NCBI GenBank assembly: GCA_944321495.1
Contig: CALULP010000006.1
Span: 1 to 64,000 of the forward strand
From: an uncultured Bacteroides sp.
Lineage (GTDB): Bacteria > Bacteroidota > Bacteroidia > Bacteroidales > Bacteroidaceae
DNA: 64,000 bases
Direction of reading: 5' to 3'
Both the position numbers and the translations under genes were made by a program. How positions within the stretch are numbered: the first letter of the stretch is position 1; every line of letters starts with the position of its first letter. A model generated the notes under the pieces. It had not been told where the DNA came from and ran no database searches. It worked only from the letters and a program-made list of their open reading frames with translations. Positions 9,455 to 16,065 of the stretch are shown here, one piece after another.

Positions 9455-9788
9455 CTCAGGGAGAGAGTGCACCGGACCTTAAAGGTTGAGTGCACTGACG
9501 CCTAAGGGTTGAGTGCACTGACGATTAAAGGTTGAGTGCACTGACGATTAAGGGTTGAGTGCACTGACGATTAGAGGTCGAGTGCACCGACCTCTAGACC
9601 TCGGCGGCACCGACCTCTAGACCTCGACGGCACCGACCCCTAGACCTCGGCGGCACCGACCTCTAGACCTCGGCGGAGCCTCCGCCTATGCCGACCCGAC
9701 GTCGCCGCCTATGCCGACCTGACGTCGCCGCCTATGCCGACCCGACGCCTCCGCCTATGCCGACCTGACGTCGCCGCCTATGCCGGGC
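9455..9788. repeat. 23-bp-period tandem array filling the permease-ATPase gap
   Basis: About 14 consecutive 23-bp units run without a phase break from roughly 9455 to 9788. Unit boundaries can be set at 9478, 9501, 9524, 9547, 9570, 9593, 9616, 9639, 9662, 9685, 9708, 9731, 9754 and 9777. Three unit types succeed each other: GGTTGAGTGCACTGACG (9478-9569), TAGACCTCGGCGGCACCGAC (about 9593-9661) and CCTATGCCGACCTGACG (9685-9776), with hybrid units at the two junctions. No spacer sequence is present. Confidence 0.92.
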
Positions 9789-9829
9789 AAGGGGCACCTT
9801 ATACAACAGACCATAACAACGACAAGAAT

Positions 9830-10600
9830 ATGATAACAATCAGCAACTTACAGAAACATTTCGGCCCGAAGACGGCCATCGACATCGAGCGCTACGACAT
9901 CGCCCCGGGCGACATGCTCGGCCTGGTGGGCAACAACGGCGCGGGCAAGACCACCCTGTTCCGCCTCATGCTCGACCTGCTGCAGACCGACCGCGGCACC
10001 GTCCAGATAGACGGCATCGACGTGAGCAAGAGCGAGGACTGGAAGGCCACGACCGGCGCCTTCATCGACGAGAGCTTCCTCATCGAGTACCTCACGCCCG
10101 AGGAGTACTTCTACTTCATCGGCCGCATGTACGGCCTCAAGAAAGACGAGGTGGACCGCCGCCTGCAACCCTTCGAGCGGTTCATGAACGGCGAAGTGCT
10201 GGGACAGAAGAAGTTCATCCGCAACTACTCTATGGGCAACAAGCAGAAGATAGGCATCATCTCCGCCATGCTGCACCACCCGCGGCTGCTCATCCTGGAC
10301 GAGCCCTTCAACTTCCTCGACCCCTCCAGCCAGTCCATCATCAAGCACCTGCTGAAACGCTACAACGAGGAGCACCGGGCCACCGTCATCATCTCCAGCC
10401 ATAACCTGAACCACACGGTAGACATCTGCCCCCGCATCGCCCTGCTCGAGCACGGCGTCATCATCCGCGACCTGCAGAACGAGGGCAACTCCGCCGAGCG
10501 CGAGCTCGAAGCCTACTTCAACCTCGCCGTCGAGGAGGAAATCCGCGAGGAACAGGAAGAGGACAAAGCACAACAACCCGAAGAAGAAGCACAGCCATGA
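9830..10600 (+). CDS. ABC transporter ATP-binding protein
   Basis: 256 residues. Walker A is GNNGAGKTT (residues 34-42), Walker B is LLILDEPFNFLDP, and the switch histidine is in SSHNLNH. The signature motif is degenerate (YSMGNKQ in place of LSGGQ), as in several exporter-type ATPases. The C-terminus ends in a glutamate- and glutamine-rich tail. The ATG at 9830 is chosen because upstream codons lie in the repeat array. Its last four bases overlap the next gene (ATGA), so translation is probably coupled. The likely partner is the DUF5687 protein upstream. Confidence 0.9.
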   Translation: MITISNLQKHFGPKTAIDIERYDIAPGDMLGLVGNNGAGKTTLFRLMLDLLQTDRGTVQIDGIDVSKSEDWKATTGAFIDESFLIEYLTPEEYFYFIGRMYGLKKDEVDRRLQPFERFMNGEVLGQKKFIRNYSMGNKQKIGIISAMLHHPRLLILDEPFNFLDPSSQSIIKHLLKRYNEEHRATVIISSHNLNHTVDICPRIALLEHGVIIRDLQNEGNSAERELEAYFNLAVEEEIREEQEEDKAQQPEEEAQP

Positions 10601-11241
10601 AGCCTTACGCCACCTACCTCTTCGACTTCGACTACACGCTGGCCGACTCCTCGCGCGGCATCGTCACCTGCTTCCGCCACGTGCTCGACCGCCACGGCTT
10701 CACCGCCGTGACCGACGACGCCATCAAGCGCACCATCGGCAAGACGCTCGAAGACTCGTTCGCCCTGCTGTCCGGCGTCACCGACCCCGGCCGACTGGCC
10801 TCCTTCCGCCAAGAGTACGTCCGCGAAGCCGACGTGCACATGACCGCCAACACCCGCCTCTACCCCGAAACCGCCTCCGTGCTCGCCACCCTGAGAAACC
10901 GCGGCGCGCAGATAGGCATCATCTCCACCAAATACCGCTACCGCATCAAGGAACTCATGGACAAGCACTTCCCGGACGGATTCCTGCACCTCGTCGTGGG
11001 CGGCGAGGACGTGAAGACAGCCAAGCCCTCGCCCGAAGGCCTCCTGCTGGCCCTCGACAAGCTGCACGCCACCCGTGCCTCCACCCTCTACATCGGCGAC
11101 AGCACCGTCGACGCCGAGACAGCCCTCGCCGCCGGAGTGGACTTTGCCGGGGTGACCCACGGCGTCACCACCGCCCAGGAACTTGCCCGCTACCCGCACG
11201 TCCGAATCATGCCCACGCTGGAGGGGCTGCTGGAAGGATAA
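10597..11241 (+). CDS. HAD-superfamily phosphatase, phosphoglycolate-phosphatase-like
   Basis: 214 residues. Motif I is FDFDYTLADSS, with the catalytic aspartate pair, motif II is IISTK, and motifs III/IV are K in TAKPSPEG and YIGDSTVDAETA. The cap region between motifs I and II is helical, as in the PGP/Gph group. It overlaps the ABC ATPase by 4 bp (ATGA). The physiological substrate cannot be inferred; a housekeeping metabolite phosphatase is likely. Confidence 0.88.
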   Translation: MKPYATYLFDFDYTLADSSRGIVTCFRHVLDRHGFTAVTDDAIKRTIGKTLEDSFALLSGVTDPGRLASFRQEYVREADVHMTANTRLYPETASVLATLRNRGAQIGIISTKYRYRIKELMDKHFPDGFLHLVVGGEDVKTAKPSPEGLLLALDKLHATRASTLYIGDSTVDAETALAAGVDFAGVTHGVTTAQELARYPHVRIMPTLEGLLEG

Positions 11242-11354
11242 AGCGCAATAAAGATATGATTGTCCTGGTTGGGGTACTGGAGATGGGAAAATGTGTATGT
11301 GTGAGAATAATAATCCCTGCACACAAATACCCTGCTAATTATTAGTTTTTAATT

Positions 11355-11397
11355 GAGAACTATCTTATTCATGTTTCGTCGTGAATAAGAAGTTCTC
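11355..11397. repeat. imperfect inverted repeat upstream of the AT-rich lipoprotein gene
   Basis: GAGAACTATCTTATTCA (11355-11371) pairs with TGAATAAGAAGTTCTC (11382-11397), apart from a one-base bulge. The arms flank a short loop and end 16 bp before the preferred ATG at 11414. It could be a leader hairpin or an operator; the sequence alone does not decide. Confidence 0.6.
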
Positions 11398-11413
11398 ATA
11401 TGTATCCAATAAA

Positions 11414-12541
11414 ATGAAACAATCCATATTTCTACTAGTGTTCATACTATTCATTAGTTGCGATAATAATTCTCAGCTACAATCAAATAGTGATTTTGAC
11501 ATAGATAAAATCCAGTTGAATGATAACTGTTTCGATGAAATAAAAACTGAACTAATAGATAGTATACGCATTTTAAAGTTGAACGAAAACGAGGAATCTT
11601 TTTTTGTCGCTATTAGTAAACTCCTGGTTCATAATGATACACTATACGTTTTTGATCGATTTGGACGAGATTTATTAGTGTCATTTGACAGAAATGGAAA
11701 TTACATAACTACATTTAGTCAAAAAGGTGGAGGCCCCAAAGAATATGTTCAGTTATGGGATTTTGATGTAGATTCAAATTATGTCTATTTATATGATCGC
11801 GCTACAAAAAAAATGTTGTACTATGACCACTCTGGAAACTTTATCAAAAGTCACTCATCTTCTTTTAGAGGAGATGCTTTCGTTGTTTTACAAAATAATG
11901 AATTCCTATTTTCCTTAGCAAAAGAAAATAAGAGCCCCAAGGTATGTATAACAGATTCTACACTAACTATTACAAAGACAATGCTTTCTTATCAAAAAGA
12001 AGAGCTTGATGACAGAATAACTGACAATCTTTTTCAACGGGTAAAAAACATTATTTACTATAATAAAGTAGTCAATGATTCTGTTTATGCATTTTCTAAT
12101 CGTGGTAATATGCAAAAATGTTATTATTTCAATTTCAACAATAGAAATGTCCCCAATAATGAAAAATATAGCTATGATAAACTATGTTCTTCTAAAGGAA
12201 AAGAGAAATATATATATTTAAATGACTGCCCCCTAATTCTAAATAATTTCATTATCGGGTCAGTTTTTCAAAATGGGAATAAAGGAACTTTTCTATATGA
12301 CATTAGAAAGGGTAAAGGAGGTATTAAAGAATGGAGAGCCGATAAAATTGAGCTATCAGATATTATTCTCCCAATAACGGTTGCCCAGAATTGTGTTGTT
12401 GGATGGATTGATTATTCAGTCTATGAAGCTTTATCAGACAAGAGTATGTTTTCTTCAGAATTAATACAAAATCTAAATGATGGTGGCCATATTTTAGTTT
12501 TTTACTATCTGAATGATGCCAAAAATAATTGTATACATTAG
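11414..12541 (+). CDS. 6-bladed beta-propeller lipoprotein (BF3164-like)
   Basis: 375 residues with a lipoprotein signal (hydrophobic run ending LFISC, lipid cysteine at about residue 16). The body shows the BF3164-like pattern: a stored-value opening, VHNDTLYVFDRFGRDLLVSF, then FSQKGGGPKEYVQLWDFDVD, and repeated blades. Members are found throughout Bacteroidales on the cell surface or in the periplasm; no molecular function is established. The gene is strikingly AT-rich compared with its GC-rich neighbours, suggesting recent transfer. An in-frame GTG at 11381 lies inside the upstream hairpin, so the ATG just before the signal peptide is preferred. A decayed NVEALA gene follows immediately. 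Confidence 0.8.
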   Translation: MKQSIFLLVFILFISCDNNSQLQSNSDFDIDKIQLNDNCFDEIKTELIDSIRILKLNENEESFFVAISKLLVHNDTLYVFDRFGRDLLVSFDRNGNYITTFSQKGGGPKEYVQLWDFDVDSNYVYLYDRATKKMLYYDHSGNFIKSHSSSFRGDAFVVLQNNEFLFSLAKENKSPKVCITDSTLTITKTMLSYQKEELDDRITDNLFQRVKNIIYYNKVVNDSVYAFSNRGNMQKCYYFNFNNRNVPNNEKYSYDKLCSSKGKEKYIYLNDCPLILNNFIIGSVFQNGNKGTFLYDIRKGKGGIKEWRADKIELSDIILPITVAQNCVVGWIDYSVYEALSDKSMFSSELIQNLNDGGHILVFYYLNDAKNNCIH

Positions 12542-12702
12542 CTTTAATGGCAGGCTAAGGTGTATATGCTTCACAACAGAAAGTTGAAATGTCTGATTTG
12601 GCAATGGCTAATGTAAAAGCGTTAGCAAGTGGAGAAAGTGGAAGTTTTAATTGCTGGTGGGATAGTGTTGATTGTAGAATTTGTTATGTAGGAGGATATT
12701 AG
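12529..12702 (+). pseudogene. NVEALA-family small secreted protein, truncated and interrupted
   Basis: Conceptual translation from about 12529 gives LALMAG, a TAA stop at 12556-12558, then GVYASQQKVEMSDLAMANVK, then ALASGESGSFNCWWDSVDCR and ICYVGGY before a TAG at 12700-12702. The segment LAMANVKALASGE matches the NVEALA signature of short Bacteroides secreted proteins. The usual start codon and basic N-terminus are missing, and the TAA sits where a tyrosine or phenylalanine codon would be expected in the signal peptide. It overlaps the last codons of the propeller gene in another frame. NVEALA genes commonly neighbour BF3164-like lipoprotein genes, which supports the assignment. Confidence 0.72.
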
Positions 12703-12771
12703 TTAGGATGTATCCTTGCGGTAGTCGCTACACCAGCAAGCAGAAAAACAAAGAAGAAAAAACGGGAAACA

Positions 12772-12804
12772 CTTGCCTATGTCATAGGGAAACAGTACCT
12801 TTGC
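12772..12804 (+). promoter_or_regulatory. promoter for rplU-rpmA
   Basis: CTTG at 12772-12775 and TACCTTTGC at 12796-12804 are 20 bp apart. The transcript would carry a leader of about 85 nt before the rplU ATG, including a small CCTAA-GTGA-TTAGG hairpin at 12841-12854. Confidence 0.7.
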
Positions 12805-12896
12805 AGCCGATTATTCCGCAACGGGTCCGAAGAAGCGCGCCCTAAGTGATTAGGAGCCACCCGCCGGAGCTAACTTTATACAATATACATAACGAA

Positions 12897-13214
12897 ATGT
12901 ACGCAATTGTAGAAATCCAGGGCCAGCAATTCAAGGCAGAGGCTGGCAAGAAACTGTTTGTTTACCACATGCAGGAAGCCGAAAACGGCGCAACCGTAGA
13001 GTTCGACCGCGTTCTCCTGGTAGACAAAGACGGTGACATCACCGTAGGTACACCCACCGTAGAAGGAGCCAAAGTGGTATGCGAAGTAAAATCGCCGCTG
13101 GTAAAGGGCGACAAGGTACTCGTCTTCCACAAGAAAAGAAGAAAAGGATACCGTAAACTGAATGGCCACCGCCAGCAGTTCACAGAGTTGACCATCAAAG
13201 AAGTAGTAGCTTAA
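12897..13214 (+). CDS. rplU: 50S ribosomal protein L21
   Basis: 105 residues beginning [20 protein letters not shown] and ending with the conserved [19 protein letters not shown] region that contacts 23S rRNA. The upstream frame to 12846 is leader sequence and does not resemble L21, so the start is set at 12897. rpmA follows 27 bp downstream, the usual rplU-rpmA operon. Confidence 0.98.
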   Translation: MYAIVEIQGQQFKAEAGKKLFVYHMQEAENGATVEFDRVLLVDKDGDITVGTPTVEGAKVVCEVKSPLVKGDKVLVFHKKRRKGYRKLNGHRQQFTELTIKEVVA

Positions 13215-13241
13215 TCAACCCCTAAAAAACAGTAAGAAGAA

Positions 13242-13514
13242 ATGGCACATAAAAAAGGTGTCGGTAGTTCGAAGAACGGCCGCGAATCAGCAAGCAAGAG
13301 ATTAGGCGTTAAGATATTCGGTGGCGAAACCTGCAAGGCAGGCAACATCATCGTTCGTCAGAGAGGTACAGAATTTCACCCGGGCAAGAACATCGGCATG
13401 GGTAGCGACCACACTCTCTACGCCTTGGTAGATGGAACTGTACAGTTCAAGGTAAGCCGCGAAGACAGACGTTACGTATCTGTCGTTCCCGCAACAGAAA
13501 GCGCAGAAGCATAA
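13242..13514 (+). CDS. rpmA: 50S ribosomal protein L27
   Basis: 90 residues. It starts [16 protein letters not shown], the basic N-terminal tail of L27 that reaches the peptidyl-transferase centre, with no N-terminal cleavage extension as found in some Firmicutes. It is the second gene of the rplU operon and is followed by a strong hairpin terminator. Confidence 0.98.
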   Translation: MAHKKGVGSSKNGRESASKRLGVKIFGGETCKAGNIIVRQRGTEFHPGKNIGMGSDHTLYALVDGTVQFKVSREDRRYVSVVPATESAEA

Positions 13515-13542
13515 GTTTTTGCCTACATACAAGACACAAAAG

Positions 13543-13578
13543 AAGGGATGCCCCCATGCAAAGAGGGTATCCCTTTTT
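13543..13578. terminator. terminator between convergent rpmA and the glycerophosphodiesterase gene
   Basis: AAGGGATGCCC (13543-13553) pairs with GGGTATCCCTT (13565-13575), followed by a T-run on the plus strand; the left flank is A-rich, so it could also act on the minus strand. Confidence 0.75.
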
Positions 13579-13609
13579 GTTTTCCCACAAGTCCCGGCCG
13601 GGGAAAGCT

Positions 13610-14392
13610 TCACTCCAAAGCGGCAACCTCGCCCAGCACCTTCTGCAGCCGCACAGGGGCATTGGTGGTAATGAAATCCACCCTCTGCCCGATAAGCCAG
13701 CGCATGTCATCTTCCCCATTTACCGTCCAGACATTGACTTTCATGCCCAAGTCGTGGCACTCTTTTATCCACTCCGGATGCTTCCGGAACACATCAATGT
13801 GATAGTCGGCACCGGCACAACCCCAGGCTTTCAACTCACGGGGAGCAGCATCGCCATTCAGATAGTAGACGGGCGTACCCTTCGGGGCAAGGCGCACAAA
13901 CTCGCGGGCGGCATGTGCCGAAAAGGTGATGTACTCCGTGCGGGCTTCTACCCCCAGTTCGTTCACCATCCGCACGATGCCCTCGATGGCGCGGGTCTCT
14001 TGCCCGGCAGTCTTATGGGGCTTCAGTTCCAGGATAAGGCGTGTCTTCAGCCGGCCGGCAGCCTCCAGATACTGCCGAAGCGTAGGCACCCGTTCACCAT
14101 TGCCAAGGCGCAAGGCTGTACACTCTTCCGCCCTGGCCTCTTGAAAGGTCACTCCCTGAAAGGTGTCATCGTGATTCACCACCAATTGGTTATCGCTGGT
14201 AAGCCACACGTCGAACTCCGAGCCGTAACACCCTATGGAGTCCGCCTTCTGCAAAGCGGCAATAGAGTTTTGCGCCGACCCTATCGCATCCCAAAAGCCC
14301 CGGTGGGCGATGACCTGCGTGTGCTGCGCCTGTACCCCTCCGGCCAAGGCGGACAGCAGGAAGGCTGAAAGCAAAAAGTGTTTCAATCTCAT
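13610..14392 (-). CDS. glycerophosphodiester phosphodiesterase family protein, exported
   Basis: 260 residues with a signal peptide ending GGVQAQ. The GDPD catalytic elements are IAHRGFW (His-Arg pair), GSEFDVWLTSDNQLVVNHDDTF (acidic metal ligands and second histidine), and LILELKPHK. It should hydrolyse glycerophosphodiesters to glycerol-3-phosphate and an alcohol in the periplasm. It is convergent with rpmA and divergent from serS, and appears monocistronic. Confidence 0.92.
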   Translation of the reverse strand: MRLKHFLLSAFLLSALAGGVQAQHTQVIAHRGFWDAIGSAQNSIAALQKADSIGCYGSEFDVWLTSDNQLVVNHDDTFQGVTFQEARAEECTALRLGNGERVPTLRQYLEAAGRLKTRLILELKPHKTAGQETRAIEGIVRMVNELGVEARTEYITFSAHAAREFVRLAPKGTPVYYLNGDAAPRELKAWGCAGADYHIDVFRKHPEWIKECHDLGMKVNVWTVNGEDDMRWLIGQRVDFITTNAPVRLQKVLGEVAALE

Positions 14393-14422
14393 AAGTAGAA
14401 CATTTAATATTTAATATGACGC

Positions 14423-14431
14423 GCAAATATA
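14423..14431 (-). promoter_or_regulatory. -7 element for the glycerophosphodiesterase gene
   Basis: On the minus strand the sequence reads TATATTTGC, 31 bp upstream of the start at 14392. No well-spaced TTTG partner was seen. Confidence 0.5.
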
Positions 14432-14529
14432 CGCAAGCCCGGGCAATTTTGAGTGACAAAGAGATTAAAAAAACAGGCACTTTTGTCCCCGTTTTACCCC
14501 GGCGCTTACTAACGTATGTATAAAATCCG

Positions 14530-14538
14530 TATCTTTGC
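14530..14538 (+). promoter_or_regulatory. -7 element for serS
   Basis: TATCTTTGC, 33 bp before the serS ATG; the -33 position is not a clear TTTG. Confidence 0.55.
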
Positions 14539-14571
14539 GCCTACGAATCAACTTAATTAAAATCATAAGAT

Positions 14572-15846
14572 ATGCTCACCATCAAACAAATCACCGAGAA
14601 CACCGACGCCGTAGTGCGCGGACTGGAGAAGAAGCATTTCACAGGCGCCAGAGAAGCCATCGGCCAGGTACTGGCACTGAACGACAAGCGCAAAAGCACC
14701 CAAGCGGTACTGGATAACAACCTGGCCGAAGTGAACGCCACCTCCAAACAGATAGGCCAACTGATGAAGGAAGACAAAAAGGACGAGGCCGAGGCCGCCA
14801 AGGCGAAGGTAGCCGCCCTGAAGGAAGCCAACAAGACCCTCCAGGCCGACATGGACCAGGCCGCCAAGGAACTGCAGCAGCTGCTCTACACCATCCCCAA
14901 CGTGCCCTACGACGAAGTGCCCGAGGGCGTAGGCGCCGAAGACAACCTCGTCGTCAAGATGGGAGGCATGGAAACCCCGCTGCCCCAAGACGCCCTGCCC
15001 CACTGGGAGCTCGCCAAGAAGTACGACATCATCGACTTCGACCTCGGCGTGAAGATTACCGGTGCCGGATTCCCCGTCTACAAGGGCAAGGGCGCCAGGC
15101 TGCAACGCGCCCTCATCAACTTCTTCCTGGACGAAGCGCGCGCCTCGGGCTACACCGAGGTGATGCCCCCCACGGTGGTCAACGCCGCGTCGGGCTACGG
15201 CACCGGCCAGCTGCCCGACAAGGAGGGGCAGATGTACCACTGCGAAGTAGACGACCTCTACCTCATCCCCACGGCCGAGGTACCCGTGACGAACATCTAC
15301 CGCGACGTCATCCTCGACGAGCGGGACCTGCCCGTCAAGAACTGCGCCTATACCGAATGCTTCCGCCGCGAAGCCGGCTCGTACGGCAAAGACGTGCGCG
15401 GCCTGAACCGCCTACACGAGTTCAGCAAGGTAGAGCTGGTGCGCATAGATAAGCCCGAGCACTCGCGCCAGAGCCACCAGGAGATGCTGGACCACGTGGA
15501 AGGCCTGCTGCAGAAGCTCGAACTGCCCTACCGCATCCTGCGCCTCTGCGGCGGCGACATGAGCTTCACCGCCGCCATCTGCTACGACTTCGAGGTGTAC
15601 AGCGAGGCGCAGAAACGCTGGCTCGAGGTCAGCTCCGTGTCCAACTTCGACACCTACCAAGCCAACCGCCTGCACTGCCGCTACCGCAACGCCGAGCGCA
15701 AGATAGAGCTGTGCCACACGCTGAACGGCTCAGCCCTCGCCCTGCCAAGAATTGTGGCCGCACTGCTGGAGAACAACCAGACCCCCGCAGGCATACGCAT
15801 CCCCAAGGTGCTGGTGCCCTATTGCGGGTTCGACATCATCGGCTGA
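14572..15846 (+). CDS. serS: seryl-tRNA synthetase
   Basis: 424 residues, standard length. Residues 1-105 are the N-terminal coiled coil that grips the long variable arm of tRNA-Ser (alternating Lys/Glu/Ala heptads). The class II catalytic core follows with LIPTAEVPVTNIYRD, the motif 2 segment TECFRREAGSYGKDVRGLNR, and a C-terminal motif 3 region LNGSALALPRIVAALLENNQ. It charges tRNA-Ser and, where present, tRNA-Sec. Confidence 0.97.
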   Translation: MLTIKQITENTDAVVRGLEKKHFTGAREAIGQVLALNDKRKSTQAVLDNNLAEVNATSKQIGQLMKEDKKDEAEAAKAKVAALKEANKTLQADMDQAAKELQQLLYTIPNVPYDEVPEGVGAEDNLVVKMGGMETPLPQDALPHWELAKKYDIIDFDLGVKITGAGFPVYKGKGARLQRALINFFLDEARASGYTEVMPPTVVNAASGYGTGQLPDKEGQMYHCEVDDLYLIPTAEVPVTNIYRDVILDERDLPVKNCAYTECFRREAGSYGKDVRGLNRLHEFSKVELVRIDKPEHSRQSHQEMLDHVEGLLQKLELPYRILRLCGGDMSFTAAICYDFEVYSEAQKRWLEVSSVSNFDTYQANRLHCRYRNAERKIELCHTLNGSALALPRIVAALLENNQTPAGIRIPKVLVPYCGFDIIG

Positions 15847-15876
15847 CCCGCCTCTACACCTTTTTCTTACAACTGA

Positions 15877-15916
15877 CGAGCTACGAGTACGCCCCCCAAG
15901 CTGTGCCCGTAGCTCG
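15877..15916. other. hairpin downstream of serS
   Basis: CGAGCTACG (15877-15885) is the reverse complement of CGTAGCTCG (15908-15916). There is no T-tract, so its role as a terminator is doubtful. Confidence 0.35.
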
Positions 15917-15999
15917 CAGCATATTACCGGAACCCTTGAATAGGGAAACACACATCCACCTTTTTTCGCGACAGAAGGACAATATATCGGAATAATCGT

Positions 16000-16008
16000 T
16001 ATCTTTGC
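16000..16008 (+). promoter_or_regulatory. -7 element for the fused NfnAB-like gene
   Basis: TATCTTTGC, 57 bp before the ATG at 16066; the -33 region is not recognisable. Confidence 0.5.
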
Positions 16009-16065
16009 AAAATCATATCAATCTGACAGCAAAAACGGAATTATACTACTAATAAGAACAGAGAA

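Noticed and set aside
9455..9788. CRISPR array
   Set aside because: Units are adjacent with no spacers and drift in sequence; no cas gene is present.
13556..14368. A 270-codon plus-strand frame opposite the glycerophosphodiesterase gene
   Set aside because: The minus strand shows a signal peptide and complete GDPD motifs; the plus-strand frame crosses the rpmA terminator and has none.
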